Shown in pieces: positions 21,959 to 34,398 of a stretch of 64,000 nucleotides of DNA. Below the pieces are notes generated by a model. That model saw only the letters and a program-made list of their open reading frames with translations, made no database searches and was not told the origin of the DNA. The position numbers and the translations under genes are program-made. This DNA is from Pterois miles (Eukaryota; Chordata; Actinopteri; Perciformes; Scorpaenidae), in the NCBI GenBank assembly GCA_947000775.1, contig CAMQGK010000637.1, positions 19,221,001 to 19,285,000 on the forward strand. The letters are read 5' to 3'. The number at the start of each line of letters is the position of its first letter. The stretch's first letter is position 1.

Positions 21959-24949
21959 TATAAGATATCTGCCTCTCTTTCATACTTCAACTGGAAATTT
22001 ACCCGAACATAATATTACTTCTACAAAGACCCCATATTTTAACCCCATTTGTTTGCTTTTGGACAACAATATTAACAGAAATTATGCTTTTGTGTCATGA
22101 ATTAATAACTGGCCTTCTATTTGTACACTACAATGAAATGTACATATGTACATACATAATTTTATGTACATATATACATACATCCACAAGTGAATTTTAC
22201 AATTTAGAGATGCTGCTTGCGCAAAAAGAAACCCTGAAAATTAAAAAAAAGAGAGCCATATAAGAAGGGGGAAAATAACTGAAAATTATCTTATCAAAAA
22301 AAAAATCTCATCCCATGATTATTATTATTCTATTATTTCTCTGTGAAACAACATTTACTTGTCTTCAGTCATAGAAACCAGCGAAGTAAAGAAGCTTATT
22401 AAAGTTTGCCATATTAATACAGTGAGAGCAGGATCAGAATTGAACCCAAGAAATGGCAATACCGTAATGGGCATGGGCGTAATAAAAGGGAAATCAAGAA
22501 TCCCTAAGGTAAGAGCTGCATTAACAGTATCTGAGACATGTTAAAAGACATTGCATTAGCTAATTCTTTAAGAGTAGAGGAGTGAAAAATGGTCGAGTGA
22601 AGACGGTAGGAGGAGGAGAGAGACAGATGAGAGGGTGAGGAGGTCACTCGTCCACCCCCTCATGCTCATCTCTTACCTCCATCTGCTCCAAGGCCCTTTC
22701 CTCAAAGCTTTGACCTTCCTAATGTTAAACACAACAAACAGCTCGCCGCCCACCAGGCCTCCATCCACCATCACCATCTCTCGATAAACTATCCCTCTTC
22801 ATCTATGTTTCACTATCACAAACTCACTGAGTCTACATATAATACTAGGGCTAGAGCAATAAATACAAACACGGCAGTTGAAGACCTTCATTAGCATGCA
22901 ACGTGGACGCTGCACTTCAGCATTGAGGAAAAAAAGAAACTGTTGCAGCCTAACACTTCTTCTGTTTTTTTCTTATCAAGGTTTACCAATCTTAAGCTCC
23001 ATTCAGGGTCTACAAAAAGGATTTCTTTCTCACAAACACAAGATCTGACGCATTGCATAAGCTGCTTCTGTTACGCTGCCTCCAGCTATTCATGTGACCC
23101 CGGCCATCTCTGCTCTGAGATCACTCTCCAATAAGACTTTTTTTTCTGGATGATTTCTTTGCGTTTCTAAAACAACACTCTCTTGCCTCTGGTTTTGACT
23201 CAGATCTGATTGAAGCCCAGTGACCTCTTGGCAGGGTGCCAACTACAGGGGAGCCAGGCGGAGCTTGGCTGGTCTCTTAAATATTGACGATATGCCATTT
23301 TTGCCAAGCATTTCATTTTTTTTTTTGTTTTCATCATCATGGATCATGGGTAAAATTAGCCTATTATTGATGCATGATTCATGCACAAGGGTGATTCTCC
23401 TCTAATTTACTTTAATAAATATACCGGCATGCATGCTATTCTTGCCATCACCATCAAAGCGTGGGGGCGCAATATCAAAGCTTCACTCGCTTTACTGCAA
23501 ATATCAGAAACAAGACTTGGTTAAAACCAAGTATATGGCTGGACTGTGTATGGCCAGTCTATGAATTTGTGGCAAAACTGCTATAAAAATAACAATAAAA
23601 TAATAAACTTTATTTGTATAGCATTTATCTAAACAGTTAAAGTGCTTTATGTACGTTAAAATTGTGCAGATAAAAACAAAAATAAAAACATGGGCTAAAA
23701 TAAAATGTTGAACAAAAGACTTAAAACAGTATGTACCTATCATAGGGCTCGAGTAACTCTAAAATGTAGTTAGGGGCAAGGCTTTAAAAGTAATTAGTAA
23801 AAATTTAAAATCAATTAGATACCTCACTGGTAGCTTGTGAAGAGTTACAAGGATGGGGGTGATATGGTCTTGCCTCTGAGAACTTGTTAATAGTCTGGCT
23901 GTGGTAATCTAGTCAGTGGCCATGTCTATAATGTTAAATCCAGCGGCACATGACCACCAGGTGCCACGAGGACAATAGGCGATGTGCTGCTCCACACAAC
24001 TGGCCGTTCAAGCAGTGACGTACCCTCTCGTGGAATGTACCCGATTGGCCTCTGGTTGTCTGTGCACCGATAACCGTGAAACTTTCTGTTATTCTGTCTA
24101 AAATCCACCAAAATCTACTACTGGAAGCATTTTAAGCAAGAAACAGACAATGCCACTGCTGAATCTCATTTTATTTTAGAACTAGATCACCTAGTTTGAA
24201 CCTTGGTTCAACTTTCATGAGCCGGACACGTTGCGCGGGACCGACTGTTCCTGCCTTTTCATTTTGAAAGAGCAATGGCCAATGAGGAAGCCACCCATTC
24301 TATTATTCATTTCTCTCTGTGTAGTCAGTGGCAGACATGCAGGCCTTTGTCAAAAAGAAAACAAGGAAACTTGCTCGCAAATTTTGGATTTACCATGAAA
24401 TCTAAGACAATTGACTCACAATCAGAACAGAAGTTAATTGCTGGGGTTTTTTTTTTTGGTCATTATGCCAGGGAAAATCCCAGACAAACACAAAATGAAT
24501 AAAAATAAAATATTTTTGGCTGCTCGCAAAAAACTCATCGCACAGAAAAAGCCTGCAGGCAAACCCTCCAACAAAGAAAGACTGGACTGCACCTGTCAAC
24601 GAAAAAACTGTACGAGCCCTTTATCTTAGGACTACGATATGAACTATTGGTAAAGTACTACAGAAATAGACTATAAATATGCCTATAAGATGCAATAATT
24701 CATTGATAGACCCTGTCCTCGTACAAGTATTGTGGTGCCCGTGTCAACCCACTCATTTAACTTATATAACATATTTATAACTTGATTGGTTTTAACAGAT
24801 TTCATCATTTTACATATTTACACTGGATGTATAATTTCATTCCCTTGTGATCTTGTCATATTATCCTTTATTGCCTTTCTAAAGTCTGATTTAATATCAG
24901 TAATGTAAACTACATAATTAGCTTTCTCATATTGATGTGATTAGTTAAT
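21959..24949. other. Intronic stretch, no gene recognised
   Basis: AT-rich sequence with TATGTACATA-type repeats near 22140-22190 and T-runs near 23309-23326. No open frame resembles a known protein and no splice-bounded conserved exon was seen on either strand. Confidence 0.45.
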
Positions 24950-25996
24950 GGCCCCGTTCAAACCTGGTATTAACATGTGATCCAATCACTCAGGACGCAC
25001 ATGGACAGCTTTAAGTACAGGTGTGAATGCACTCGAGACGCATTGAGAATGCATGGAAAACCAATCACTCAGACCACATTCAGAGGTGGTCTGATCATTG
25101 TTTAAGCAGTATGTATGCGAATGTGTCCTGGGTCACACTGAGGGACCACCTACTCTACTGACGTCCCGCTGGGATCTGTGGGTCTTGGTGCTCAACATGT
25201 GAACAGATAGGTGGCCTCGGGGCATGGAAACAGCTTCAGTGCTCTACACTGTAGAAAATAAGGTACAACTGAGGTACCTTTTGTCCTCTAAGGTACAACT
25301 GAGGTACTTTTGTCCTCTAAGGTACAACTGCTGGTGATGTACCCTCACAGGTCTGAGTTGATCCAATGGTCTTACATGTCATTTTGGGGTTAAAAGGGTA
25401 CATTTAAGTTAAAATGAAAAAGGTCCACATTGTCCATTTTTTCCAAAAAGGGGTAAATGACAATGTGAGGTGTAGTGGATGAATAGAGGAAAACCGGGTG
25501 GTTTTGATTAAATTGAGAAATTTTGTTAAGTGTAAAAAGTACAAATAGAAAAGCATTAACTTAAAGTAAATGATAACATTTGATTTAGTGAGAGAGTGTT
25601 GTTGGTCACTTTTTTGCAGTGCATAAAGTTTGTGGTCTTTGTTAATTGTTGGATAATTTTGTTCAGTATTTGATGGGCTGGATTAAAAAGCTCAACGTGC
25701 CGTACGGCCAAGGCCTCGTTTTGGCATGTCTGGGTTACAGTGTTATAAGAAGAATAGAATAATATTGAAATAGAAATGATCTAGAAATAATAATTCAACT
25801 ATTTCTATTATCTTAATAGATTTGCTTTATTTATTTATTTAAATAATAAATATACAAATTAATAAACACTAAACATAAACATTTTATGAAAAAGGTCATG
25901 ATCATGACCCCTGATACATGCGCGTTCATGACGCAACGGCACGTGTACGCGCATCAACTGTTCACAGTCAGCACTTGGTGTGTAGGTGAGGCGGAG

Positions 25997-26077
25997 ATGG
26001 ACGATGGTCGACGGAGGAACTTACTGAAGCTAGAGGCTGGGATAAATGTGACACATGAAGAAGCCAGAGATTTAGAG
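25997..26077 (+). other. Exon-like block 1 of the 4.4-kb element (27 codons)
   Basis: ATG followed by 26 sense codons (MDDGRRRNLLKLEAGINVTH, then EEARDLE) ends exactly at the strong donor GAG|GTAAGTT. Upstream DNA from 25915 is CpG-richer than its surroundings. It matches no family I recognise. Joined to block 2 at the obvious acceptor it reaches a stop after two codons; the weaker acceptor at 27190-27191 keeps the frame open. Confidence 0.35.
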
Positions 26078-26871
26078 GTAAGTTAATTTCTAAATGAACT
26101 GAAGTTGAAGATATATGAGCTTTATATGTTGAAGCAGCCTTTCGACGAAACTGAAAAAAACGGACTAAATTTAGCTAGATGCTAGTCAACATGATGCTAG
26201 CTCAGAAAAACTCGGACATTAGCTTCAGTATAAGGTATGTGTTGTTGGCTTTTGTGTTTGTACGTTAAGTTTATCCGGGGGGTTGTGTTGTTGGATGGAA
26301 ATTGTTTTATTAATGCTAAATATTATTAGGTAGCGTTAGCTAACGTTGACATTAGCTAAAATTTGCTGATATCATTGCGGGTAATTTAATATCACGTTAG
26401 ACTAAAATGTCCTTTAGGGTCCAAATTTTACCTACCGTAACGGTCGAGCTGTTTTTTTCCTCTTTTTCCTTTTTTTCGCGGGTCTCAACTCGTTTTTTCC
26501 TCCCCACTCGGTTTTCACCTAAGAGGTTAATGTTTCTATAAGTGGTGTGGGCTGATTTTGCAGTAAGTTATTATGGACGCTGTAAGGTTATGTTGTGAGG
26601 GAGATTGCAGCTAACATGTATATGGCCATGTTGACAGTCAATGAAGCGCGGTCTGCGAGGAGGAGGGCGTTACCTCTGCGTGTTGCTGACAGTTGCTATG
26701 GCTCTGCCCGCTGAGCCTTGTGTTGGTAGCTTCAGTTAGCTCTGTTCCAGTTTACTGTTGCGGTGCTCCCTCCGCTGTCTGTTTGCTGCTCTGTTTCCAC
26801 TATACCACTTCAGAGTTGAAAATAGGGTCGGTACTGTTATGGTGGTCTGTTTCCGTTGTGTTGAATGTTGG

Positions 26872-26946
26872 GTTAGAGTGTTAGGACGTTAGAGTGTTAG
26901 CGCGTTAGAGTGTTAGCGACGTTAGAGTGTTAGCGACGTTAGAAGT
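26872..26946. repeat. Minisatellite, 16-17-bp unit, four full copies
   Basis: The unit GTTAGAGTGTTAGCGAC and variants start at 26872, 26888, 26904 and 26921, with a partial at 26938. It lies within the 4.4-kb element. Confidence 0.9.
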
Positions 26947-27166
26947 GAGTCGAAGTGGAGAGTGTTTTAATGAATTAAATGAGGAAAATTATGTTTGTCG
27001 TCTGGGGTTTGGTCAGGATGAAAAATGTATTATTTTTTTTCTATCTCTGTCAATTATTTAAATGATTATTATTGTTTGGTAATAATCATGATATTGTCTG
27101 ATTGTGTTTAGGAACTGTTTTTGCAGTTAATGGTAGTTTTCATAAATTTCTCTTTTTTTATTTTAG

Positions 27167-27242
27167 GTTCTCTAATGCTGAATATGTCCAGGTTGTTTGG
27201 ACTCTCGTTGCTAAGTCCCTTTCTCAAAGATCTGGAGGGATG
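27167..27242 (+). other. Exon-like block 2 of the 4.4-kb element
   Basis: The acceptor CTTTTTTTATTTTAG precedes it and the donor GTATGTAAG follows. One frame is open for 25 codons (ending in VVWTLVAKSLSQRSGGM); a second open frame would splice into block 3 as a Cys codon. No homologue recognised. Confidence 0.3.
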
Positions 27243-27880
27243 GTATGTAAGTTGGAAAGTTTGGTAGTTTTGATATTAGAGTGTATATTATTGATAAATT
27301 AAGAAAAAATTAGAATATCGTATTGACAAATAAAGGTCCTTGAGGTTTTGGAAAAATATTTTTTAAAGATGAAATCATAAGAATAATAATAAAAAGTGGG
27401 TTGGAATATGATATCATTATGTAATTGTACTGTATTTCGTTTCCTTGCCAGTAAAAACTAAGAATGCGATTTTCAGACACCCAAAGGTGACTGTCCTTCT
27501 GTCACTTACAAGAGAGAATAGGGAGATATATTCTATAGGAGAGAGAGATGTGTACAGGTGTCCCTTGTTTTCAGATGAATGTTGATGTGTGTTGGGGTAT
27601 TAAAAAAAATTAGGAAGTTGTGGGGTAATTAGAATATGATCAAATTATATGAATCGGATTATCTCTGTTGCTATGTCTGAGGGAGAGAGAGAGCCTCTGT
27701 CTTGGGGGAAAGCTTTGGGTCCGTTGATTTACATATATAAATATCTAGCTGAATATAGCGCTCTTTTCAGTTTTTCGATGAAAAAATAGTCTTATATTTG
27801 GGTTAATATGGTGTGTAATTCATAATGTTCATTTCTTGGATATTTTTTATTAAAGTCATTTTGTTTTTTTTTTCTATTAG

Positions 27881-28025
27881 CCACTGGTCGTCCTTGAAAA
27901 GAAAATTAAAGAGAGCGAGCACTTTGGTTCACCAAGATGAAGTGAGAAGAGTCAAAGAAAAGTTTGGCCAAAAAGAAAGAAGTCTGTGAATGGATGCTGA
28001 GAAAAATCGCAGATTTGTGTCAGGG
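27881..28025 (+). other. Exon-like block 3 of the 4.4-kb element
   Basis: The acceptor TTTTTTTTTCTATTAG and donor GTAAGTGG bound 145 nt. One frame encodes a basic stretch (HWSSLKRKLKRASTLVHQDE, then VRRVKEKFGQKERSL), an in-frame TGA, and then MDAEKNRRFVSG. The single stop in an otherwise open, lysine/arginine-rich frame suggests a decayed coding exon. Confidence 0.35.
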
Positions 28026-28398
28026 GTAAGTGGTTCATGTAGTAATGTAGCTGTGCTTATTAAAAAGCTAGTGTGCAAGTGGAGGTGGGAGTCTTTGGGT
28101 GTCTCATGATTCAATTCAATACCGGTTCTTAAGATCAAGATTCGATAAAATCGTTCTTTTGTGCACATGTTGATAAATGTAAATTGTGTAATGGCAATAA
28201 AAAAAAAGGCGCTCCGCTGTCCTGCCAGTTCACTTGTAGCTCCACAGATGAGCTGTCAGAAGATCTGCTGTCCTTTTTTTCTCTTGCTCCTCCACCTGTG
28301 GTGTTTGGTGTGTATTTAAAATATGAAATCTCTTCTCTGGCCTCGCGTGTGTTTTATAGTTCAGGAGAAAAAAATCGTGTCCTCTAATCTAGAAGTTC

Positions 28399-28470
28399 GA
28401 TTGTGATAGATAGATATTTTTATTGGTCCAAGTGGGGAAATTCAATGGGCAGTAGCCAGATTCGTTGGTT
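28399..28470 (-). mobile_element. Retroposon 3'-end fragment inside the 4.4-kb element
   Basis: GATAGATAGATATTTTTATT followed by GGTCCAAGTGGGGAAATTCA is the reverse complement of the common fish SINE/LINE tail (GAATTTCCCCxxTGGGACTAATAAAG, seen at 54040-54070). Confidence 0.6.
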
Positions 28471-28813
28471 TTATCTTATTGGTTAGGATAGTAATGGTTA
28501 AGGCCTTCGTGTCTTAGTGGTTGTGAGGTATGTAAGAATTGTGAGGGTGTGAAAGAGAGGAGGAAATGTAAAAAAAATAATTTATAAAATTATGAATAAT
28601 CAGAACGTAAAGGAAAGAATGGTCTTATGTTCAATTTTTTCCTCTGGCAAATAGTATTTTCATGTGTGTTCGTAAAGGTTTTGTTTTAGAATGTGTTTGT
28701 TCTTTTGGTTTCTTAGTAATTAATAAGAATTGTGTCCTTGGTTTTGTTTTTTTTTCAAAATTCTGTTAAATGCGTTTTGTTGTTGTGTTTTATTTTCGGT
28801 TTTTCTTCCAGAG

Positions 28814-28918
28814 GTGCCTGCTGTAATTGGTGAGGATGCCCCATCGAGAGACATGTGCATGTCGAAAATGCAATATGAAAAGATGGCAGAGTTCTGTGGT
28901 CAAAGATTCTGGTTTTGA
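28814..28918 (+). other. Exon-like block 4 of the 4.4-kb element
   Basis: After the pyrimidine-rich acceptor TTTTTCTTCCAGAG the frame GTG-CCT-GCT is open for 34 codons (VPAVIGEDAPSRDMCMSKMQ, then YEKMAEFCGQRFWF) to a TGA. Using the second AG makes it in phase with block 3. Further plus-strand sense sequence with a donor-like GTGGGT lies at 28940-28990. Confidence 0.3.
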
Positions 28919-29084
28919 TGGGTAGAAAGAGATAAGGATGGATGAAGTTGAGGATGTACTGAGAAAATATTTCTTGAGAACAAGGGTGGGTATGATTTGA
29001 GTATTTTAAGTCCACTGGGGTTTAGTCCATTTTTGGAATGGGGGAGGAGAGGGAGATGAGAATATGAATTGAGAGGGGCTGAAA

Positions 29085-29086
<2 letters not shown>

Positions 29087-29153
<67 letters not shown>
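29087..29153. repeat. (GT)n microsatellite
   Basis: An uninterrupted GT run of 67 bp, followed by imperfect GT repeats to about 29230. Confidence 0.98.
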
Positions 29154-29154
<1 letters not shown>

Positions 29155-30190
29155 TGTGTGAGATGTATGTGTGTGAGAATGTAGAGAGAGGTTTAAGAGT
29201 GTTTCATTTGAGTGTGTATGTGTGTGTGTGCGGAATAGTTCATTTTATTGTTGTGTTCTGTTAAAATTTGAAGATTGATTATTTGTTGGAATATGTGTTT
29301 TTAGAAATGCTGTTTGTTGTTTATTGAAAAGTTATTGTTTGTGTTTTTGAAAATTGTTTGTGATTTTGTGTTTGTTGATCTGTTTAGATAAATAAATTGA
29401 ATGAATGTTTTTGCTTTTCTGTTTTTCAAGTGATTTGCTTAAGGTAAAATGGTTTGTCCTGGGGCTGTCCTGAGAAAAATTTGTCTTTAAAGGGTACATT
29501 TTGTCAGAGTGTTAAAGCCTTTTTTCCCCAGGGTGCATAAATGTCCCATGAGGTACTAAAGGAAGGGTACAAAAATGTTCCCATGTTGATAGGTAAAATG
29601 GTGTACCTTTGAGGGTACTGCCCCAGTGACGAGCTGTTGGACCCTTAAAGGTACAAATTTTACACATTATTTCTGAGAGTGTACTGTATCCTGTAGGTAC
29701 AACTGTATTTTATTAAAATACAGTCTTATTTACAGGCTACATAATCTACAGACTAAGGACAGGAAGTGCATTATCATCATACTGTCAGTGTTTTTGTTTC
29801 AGTGCGCTGCATTCTCCCTGATTGATCGCTCACTCTCATCCCTGGCTCTCTGAAGCTCAGCATGGTACACCTTTGCCTAGCAAAGGTGGTACCGGTGGCA
29901 CAGAGGTCCCAGAGGACCGCCGGCACTATATCCTTATATTTAGAGGTTTATAAAATATGCCCAAATTCACAAATATGTAGGATATTACTAACTACTACTA
30001 ACTTTCCTGTAATATTACTTATTAGTCACAACATCTGCTGTATTAGCCATGTGTTTACTAGAGTGGAGAAGTGAGATCCAGTCACAAGCGGTCACTGGAG
30101 ACGCATGTTAATATCAGGTGTGAACAGATGTACTTAGAGGTGTGATGTGATCACCCAAGACGCATGTTAATGGCAGGTCTGAACTGAGCC

Positions 30191-31129
30191 AATGATACGA
30201 CTGCTATAAAAAGTATAATGTCTTGTTGGAGAATGTTGTTAATGCAACACAACTGGTGAAACTAATTCTCTGCCATTTTTTCACTGACAGGTCTAACGAC
30301 TGGGCATGCCTACATCTGTCTGTGGTTAACTGTAAGACTGGAAATCCAACTTGAGCATGTATAACCACTTTGAAAATCATTGAAATTTACATATATAACA
30401 AATGTATGTACGCACAGCTTTAGAAATCTGATTAAAAGACACTAATTTTTCTGAGTTTAAGCATCTGGTACATGGATGTTGGCATAATTTGGTAATATAT
30501 CAGTTCCACCAGAAATTTACACAACCACACAGTAGTGACAAAGTCTTGACATTACGTCAACAAGGAAGCAATAAGAGGGGTAGTGAAGTCACTGATTGGA
30601 TCTCCAAATATAATTTTCCATTAGAGCTCATCTCTACCAAGCCCAGAGGCTGCTTCATTAAGGAAATTTAATGATTCCATTCATTAACTGTGCAGTGATT
30701 TTCAGATGTGTTCAGCCCACTCGTTTTGATTTTAACATGAACTAGCAGCATCCAAATGCAATAAATAGGCTTCAAAGAGCTATTAATGCAGAGAAAACTG
30801 AAATATTATTGAATTACTACTGGACTGGACTGCTGGAAGTCAATTTCTCACCCTTAGAAACTCATCAGCTGTTTGCAAGCTTTATCAAATTGCTGCATCA
30901 TGGGTTTTAAGAAGGTCAAACAATATTTTAATATTACAGAACAACTTCTGAAAATGTTTTCAGGTTTGATGTGGCTGTTTTTTAGCTGTTTAAAATGTAC
31001 TTTACAGGGAGATTTGTCAAGTATTTCATACTTATCAACATGGGAGTGGACTAATATGCTGCTTTATGCAAATGGATGTATACATTTACATACATACTGT
31101 ATTTAGCATAAAAAACATGCTTAAATCAT
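30191..31129. other. Intronic stretch, nothing recognised
   Basis: AT-rich sequence without supported genes or repeats; short open frames only. Confidence 0.4.
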
Positions 31130-31428
31130 AACATGGCAAACTCAAGCCAAGAACCCATTTTCATTCACATACCTTGAGGTCAGAGGTCAAGGGACCCCTT
31201 CATTCACCAAAATTTAGCATAAGTTTGGAGCATTATTTAACCTCCTTTGCGACAAGCTAGTAAGACATTGGTTGGTACCGATGTATTCTTTAGGTTTTCT
31301 AGTTTCATATGTTAACAGTATCTTCACTCTGGCTTTAAAACTGAACGTCCTGCAAGCTAAAAATCATGTGCTGTTAGTGCGTTAAAGAAATTAGTGCCAT
31401 TATTATCACATTAACTTTGACAGCCCTA
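31130..31428. mobile_element. Partial copy of hAT-like family A
   Basis: It contains CTTGAGGTCAGAGGTCAAGG, identical to 49133-49152, then GCGACAAGCTAGTAAGAC and GGTTGGTACCGATG as at 49200-49560. It ends AACTTTGACAGCCCTA, the complement of the TAGGGCTGTCAAA terminus. Confidence 0.75.
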
Positions 31429-34067
31429 ACGATAACATTTTTTAATTGGCAGTAAACACAAAGTGCAGCTGAAGCTGATGTCATTAGTTTTCCATATATT
31501 TGATTATAAATGAAAGTATTGAACAAGTAAAAATGTTAACCTCATGGTGGCACTGGAGGGGGGGGAGTCACCAAAGATAGCAGGATTCATCCTCTGGGCA
31601 CACACATTTCTTGGCAATTCATTCAATAAACCTTGAGTTATTCCATTCTGGACCGAAGTGTTGGATCAACCGACAGATGGGACACAACTACTGCAACTTA
31701 GGTTAGGAGAGAAACATACAGTTTAAACTACCCTCCAAAGCAATCAGTGTTATTATAACCATATGCTGCTTTAAGAAGGCAAAACTTAAAGCTTGATGAG
31801 CCTGCTGAGTTAGTTGCGGTTGCTAAGCTGCGGACAATCGATAGTTGAGGGAATGGGTTATCAATTAAAACACCTTTTCACTGTATTTTAGGTGTCATGC
31901 CAATAGATTTCATTGGTAATTATGTTATGTGCTTTAAAAGTGTTCTACTGAACCTCCTGACTCGCCATATTGTACCAACTTTGAAAATTAATACAAAAAT
32001 TCAACATTTTAAAAAGTCCATAAAACAGTATGTAGACTATGTGACAATAATATCCAGAGGGCTATATGTGAGTCTTTCAAAATAATATTAGATCTGAACA
32101 GTTTGATCTATCAGATCAACTTTAGCCTCAACACACACACAGACTCTGTACAGTAGATGGACTTCAATAATGAGTAAAGCGAGAGATTGACAGCTCTGAG
32201 CTCATATAAGACCCTATTTTAAGTGGTTGCTATGCCAGCTTCACAGCAGTCAGTGACTCCATGTTACACCACAAGCTCTTAGAGCAGCTCCATGAATTAT
32301 TCACCACCTTTACAAAGGAAAGGAGAGTCCTTGCAAGCAGCATTTTGGGAGATTTAATTTGAACATCCTAAGCTGTCAGTTTGATAAAGAGACACAACAG
32401 CTGTGACAAACAGATTCTCACTGACTTTGAAGATAATGATCATCCTCGATGAGCCAGTTTTAATGAACAGGAGGCAGAAAGCAGGTCAAACCTCCCACAA
32501 TCCTCTCTGCTGCATCTTGGCCTCGTTTGCAATTCCAATTGAGTGTTGTTGATGATGATACCACTAATCACTTATGATTAGAAAATCGCCACAGAGACAG
32601 AGTGCTGTCACTCTGGGATCTTCTCCGGGATAAAAACACACACAGAGGGCTTTATTTCAGTAACCTGCTGGGTTTGAGTTGAATGTTTCAGTTTAAAAAT
32701 GAATCTTTGCTCAATCCCTCCAAAATACACTTCCATTTACAGCACTAGCTCTCAGGTGTAACTAGTTGACAACCTGTTGCACGAATGTAACACAAATGAT
32801 GCTTATGGTTTCTTCCAGGAAAATAAGCAGTCTACAAAGTGTCACCACTTAATTTTATTTAGTTTGTCGTGAAAAGAGCTCAGGTGGTTTCCATGATTGT
32901 GTAATCTTGCACACAGACGAGTACAGATACATGTATATTTAGTGACTTGGGTCTGCTATTCTTGTTGGGGCGCGATGAAACCTTGCAACTACCATTAGGA
33001 GCACTAGAGGGATGAAGAGCAACATTATTTTTCACAGATTACCAGCCTCACGCACTACTGTCAGCATATAGTGACAGTTTTATAGAAATAACTTTGAATC
33101 ATATTTACTCAAAGTTACTGACTGCAGCTTTAAGTCCATTGCATCTGAACTGTATTTTGGACTGTTGTTTCTTGTTTATGCTTTTTGCTTGGTATCTGTG
33201 CTGTCTGTGTTTATGTTATTGTTTTGAATTTCAAATTTAGCACCTTTGACCTCCATAAACACACATTTGACTTAATTCTCTTTGGAGCATTCTGAAGTGT
33301 ATTTAAGCTTCTGAAACCCCAACAAATATAAATCGTCTCTCCTTTTTCCATTTGTGCTGCTAAATAAACAGGTGCATACAACAGCACTGTCTTTTCTACA
33401 TCTACTGTACTTTACATGTGAACAGACTGCTGGGAAGTGGCCTCAAGTGTGATCCCATGGACTCTGAAGAGGGCAGGATCGTGGGTGCCAAGAGGGTGAA
33501 TATGAGCATCATCGACACTGTGCGGTTGCTAAGCTTTTCTCAACAATGTGGCCTAGAACATGACGAATGCACTTCATCAACTGTTTGCTAAGTGAAAGCT
33601 GGTCCTTGGTAGAGAAACACTGGTGGCCTGAGGCACACAATAAGAAGTAATCAGTTACCGACCTATGAGTGAACTTGTATGCAGAACTCATAGGAAAGTA
33701 GCATACACCCACTGATGTTTGGTCGTTGGTTTGGTAGCTCTTATGTCTATAGCGTCAGGATTAACGCCAGCTCCTTTGTAGAGTCGCTAAAAACATGTAG
33801 AAACTTTTTTTTTTTTTAACTCTCCTGCTTATCACGATGCATAACAGGTTCTGCATGTGCTAATACTAAGGAAGTTACTTAATCATGTTCTGCTGGAGTC
33901 CAGACATACAGTTATAATTAACATATCTATTCAAATTTTGGGCATGTGTATACAACCTCTTTAACTCAGTACTTATCTATAACCTTTTTACTGTATATCA
34001 CTACGACTTAAAAGGCATAACAGCCCAAATTCCTCACTGGCATCGTTCAATTTTTACCTAATCTAAT
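31429..34067. other. Intronic stretch, no gene recognised
   Basis: Mostly unique-looking sequence with a G-run at 31556-31567 and a short repeat near 32985-33135 that is the reverse of 17852-17945. No exon or RNA gene could be supported. Confidence 0.45.
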
Positions 34068-34398
34068 TAGAGCTAAAGCAATTAATCAACTGAAAATAAA
34101 TTACAGTTAACTGGAGCAACCATTTAGATAATCTATTAGTCATTTATGCAAAAATGCCAAACATCCACTGGTTCCAGCATCTCAAATGTGAATACTTGCT
34201 GGTTTACTTCGTCCTTTAAAAGGTAATAAACAGAATATCTTTGGGGTTTGGACAAATGGTCGAACAAAACAAGAAATCTGGAGATGCCACCTTGGACTGT
34301 GAAAAACTGGGATGGACATTTATCACAATTTATTTATGTTTTATAGGTCAAACGATTTATAGATTAAATGAAACAGTAATTTGTGACTGCAGCCCTAA
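34068..34398. mobile_element. hAT-like non-autonomous element (family B)
   Basis: The left side reads AGAGCTAAAGCAATTAATCA and the right end TTTGTGACTGCAGCCCTAA, a decayed inverted pair of the GGGCTGCAAC type. Internal TTATAGATTAAATGAAACAG and GGTCAAACGATT fit the family. Confidence 0.7.

Larger units (their letters stand above)
25247..29681 (+). mobile_element. Unclassified 4.4-kb TIR-bounded element with exon-like blocks
   Basis: The ends CACTGTAGAAAATAAG and (reverse complement of the right end) CACTCTCAGAAATAAT are inverted repeats, flanked by TA at 25245-25246 and 29682-29683. GGTAC-containing motifs recur just inside both ends, including a direct repeat at 25260-25330. The interior is strongly T/G-biased on the plus strand from about 26900 to 29450. 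It contains blocks that look like exons with good splice sites: ATG at 25997 to donor at 26077, 27167-27242, 27881-28025, and from 28812 or 28814. No transposase motif was recognised and the blocks do not join into one open frame as read. Confidence 0.6.
24950..30190. mobile_element. Small TIR element split by a 4.4-kb insertion
   Basis: The left end GGCCCCGTTCAAACCTGGTA with TTAACATG and the right end (reverse complement GGCTCAGTTCAGACCTGCCA, TTAACATGCG) are inverted terminal repeats of a common teleost family. Its own sequence is only 24950-25246 plus 29682-30190, about 800 bp; the middle is a separate element. Related sequence without clear ends is at 49830-49890 and 52795-52912. Confidence 0.7.
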
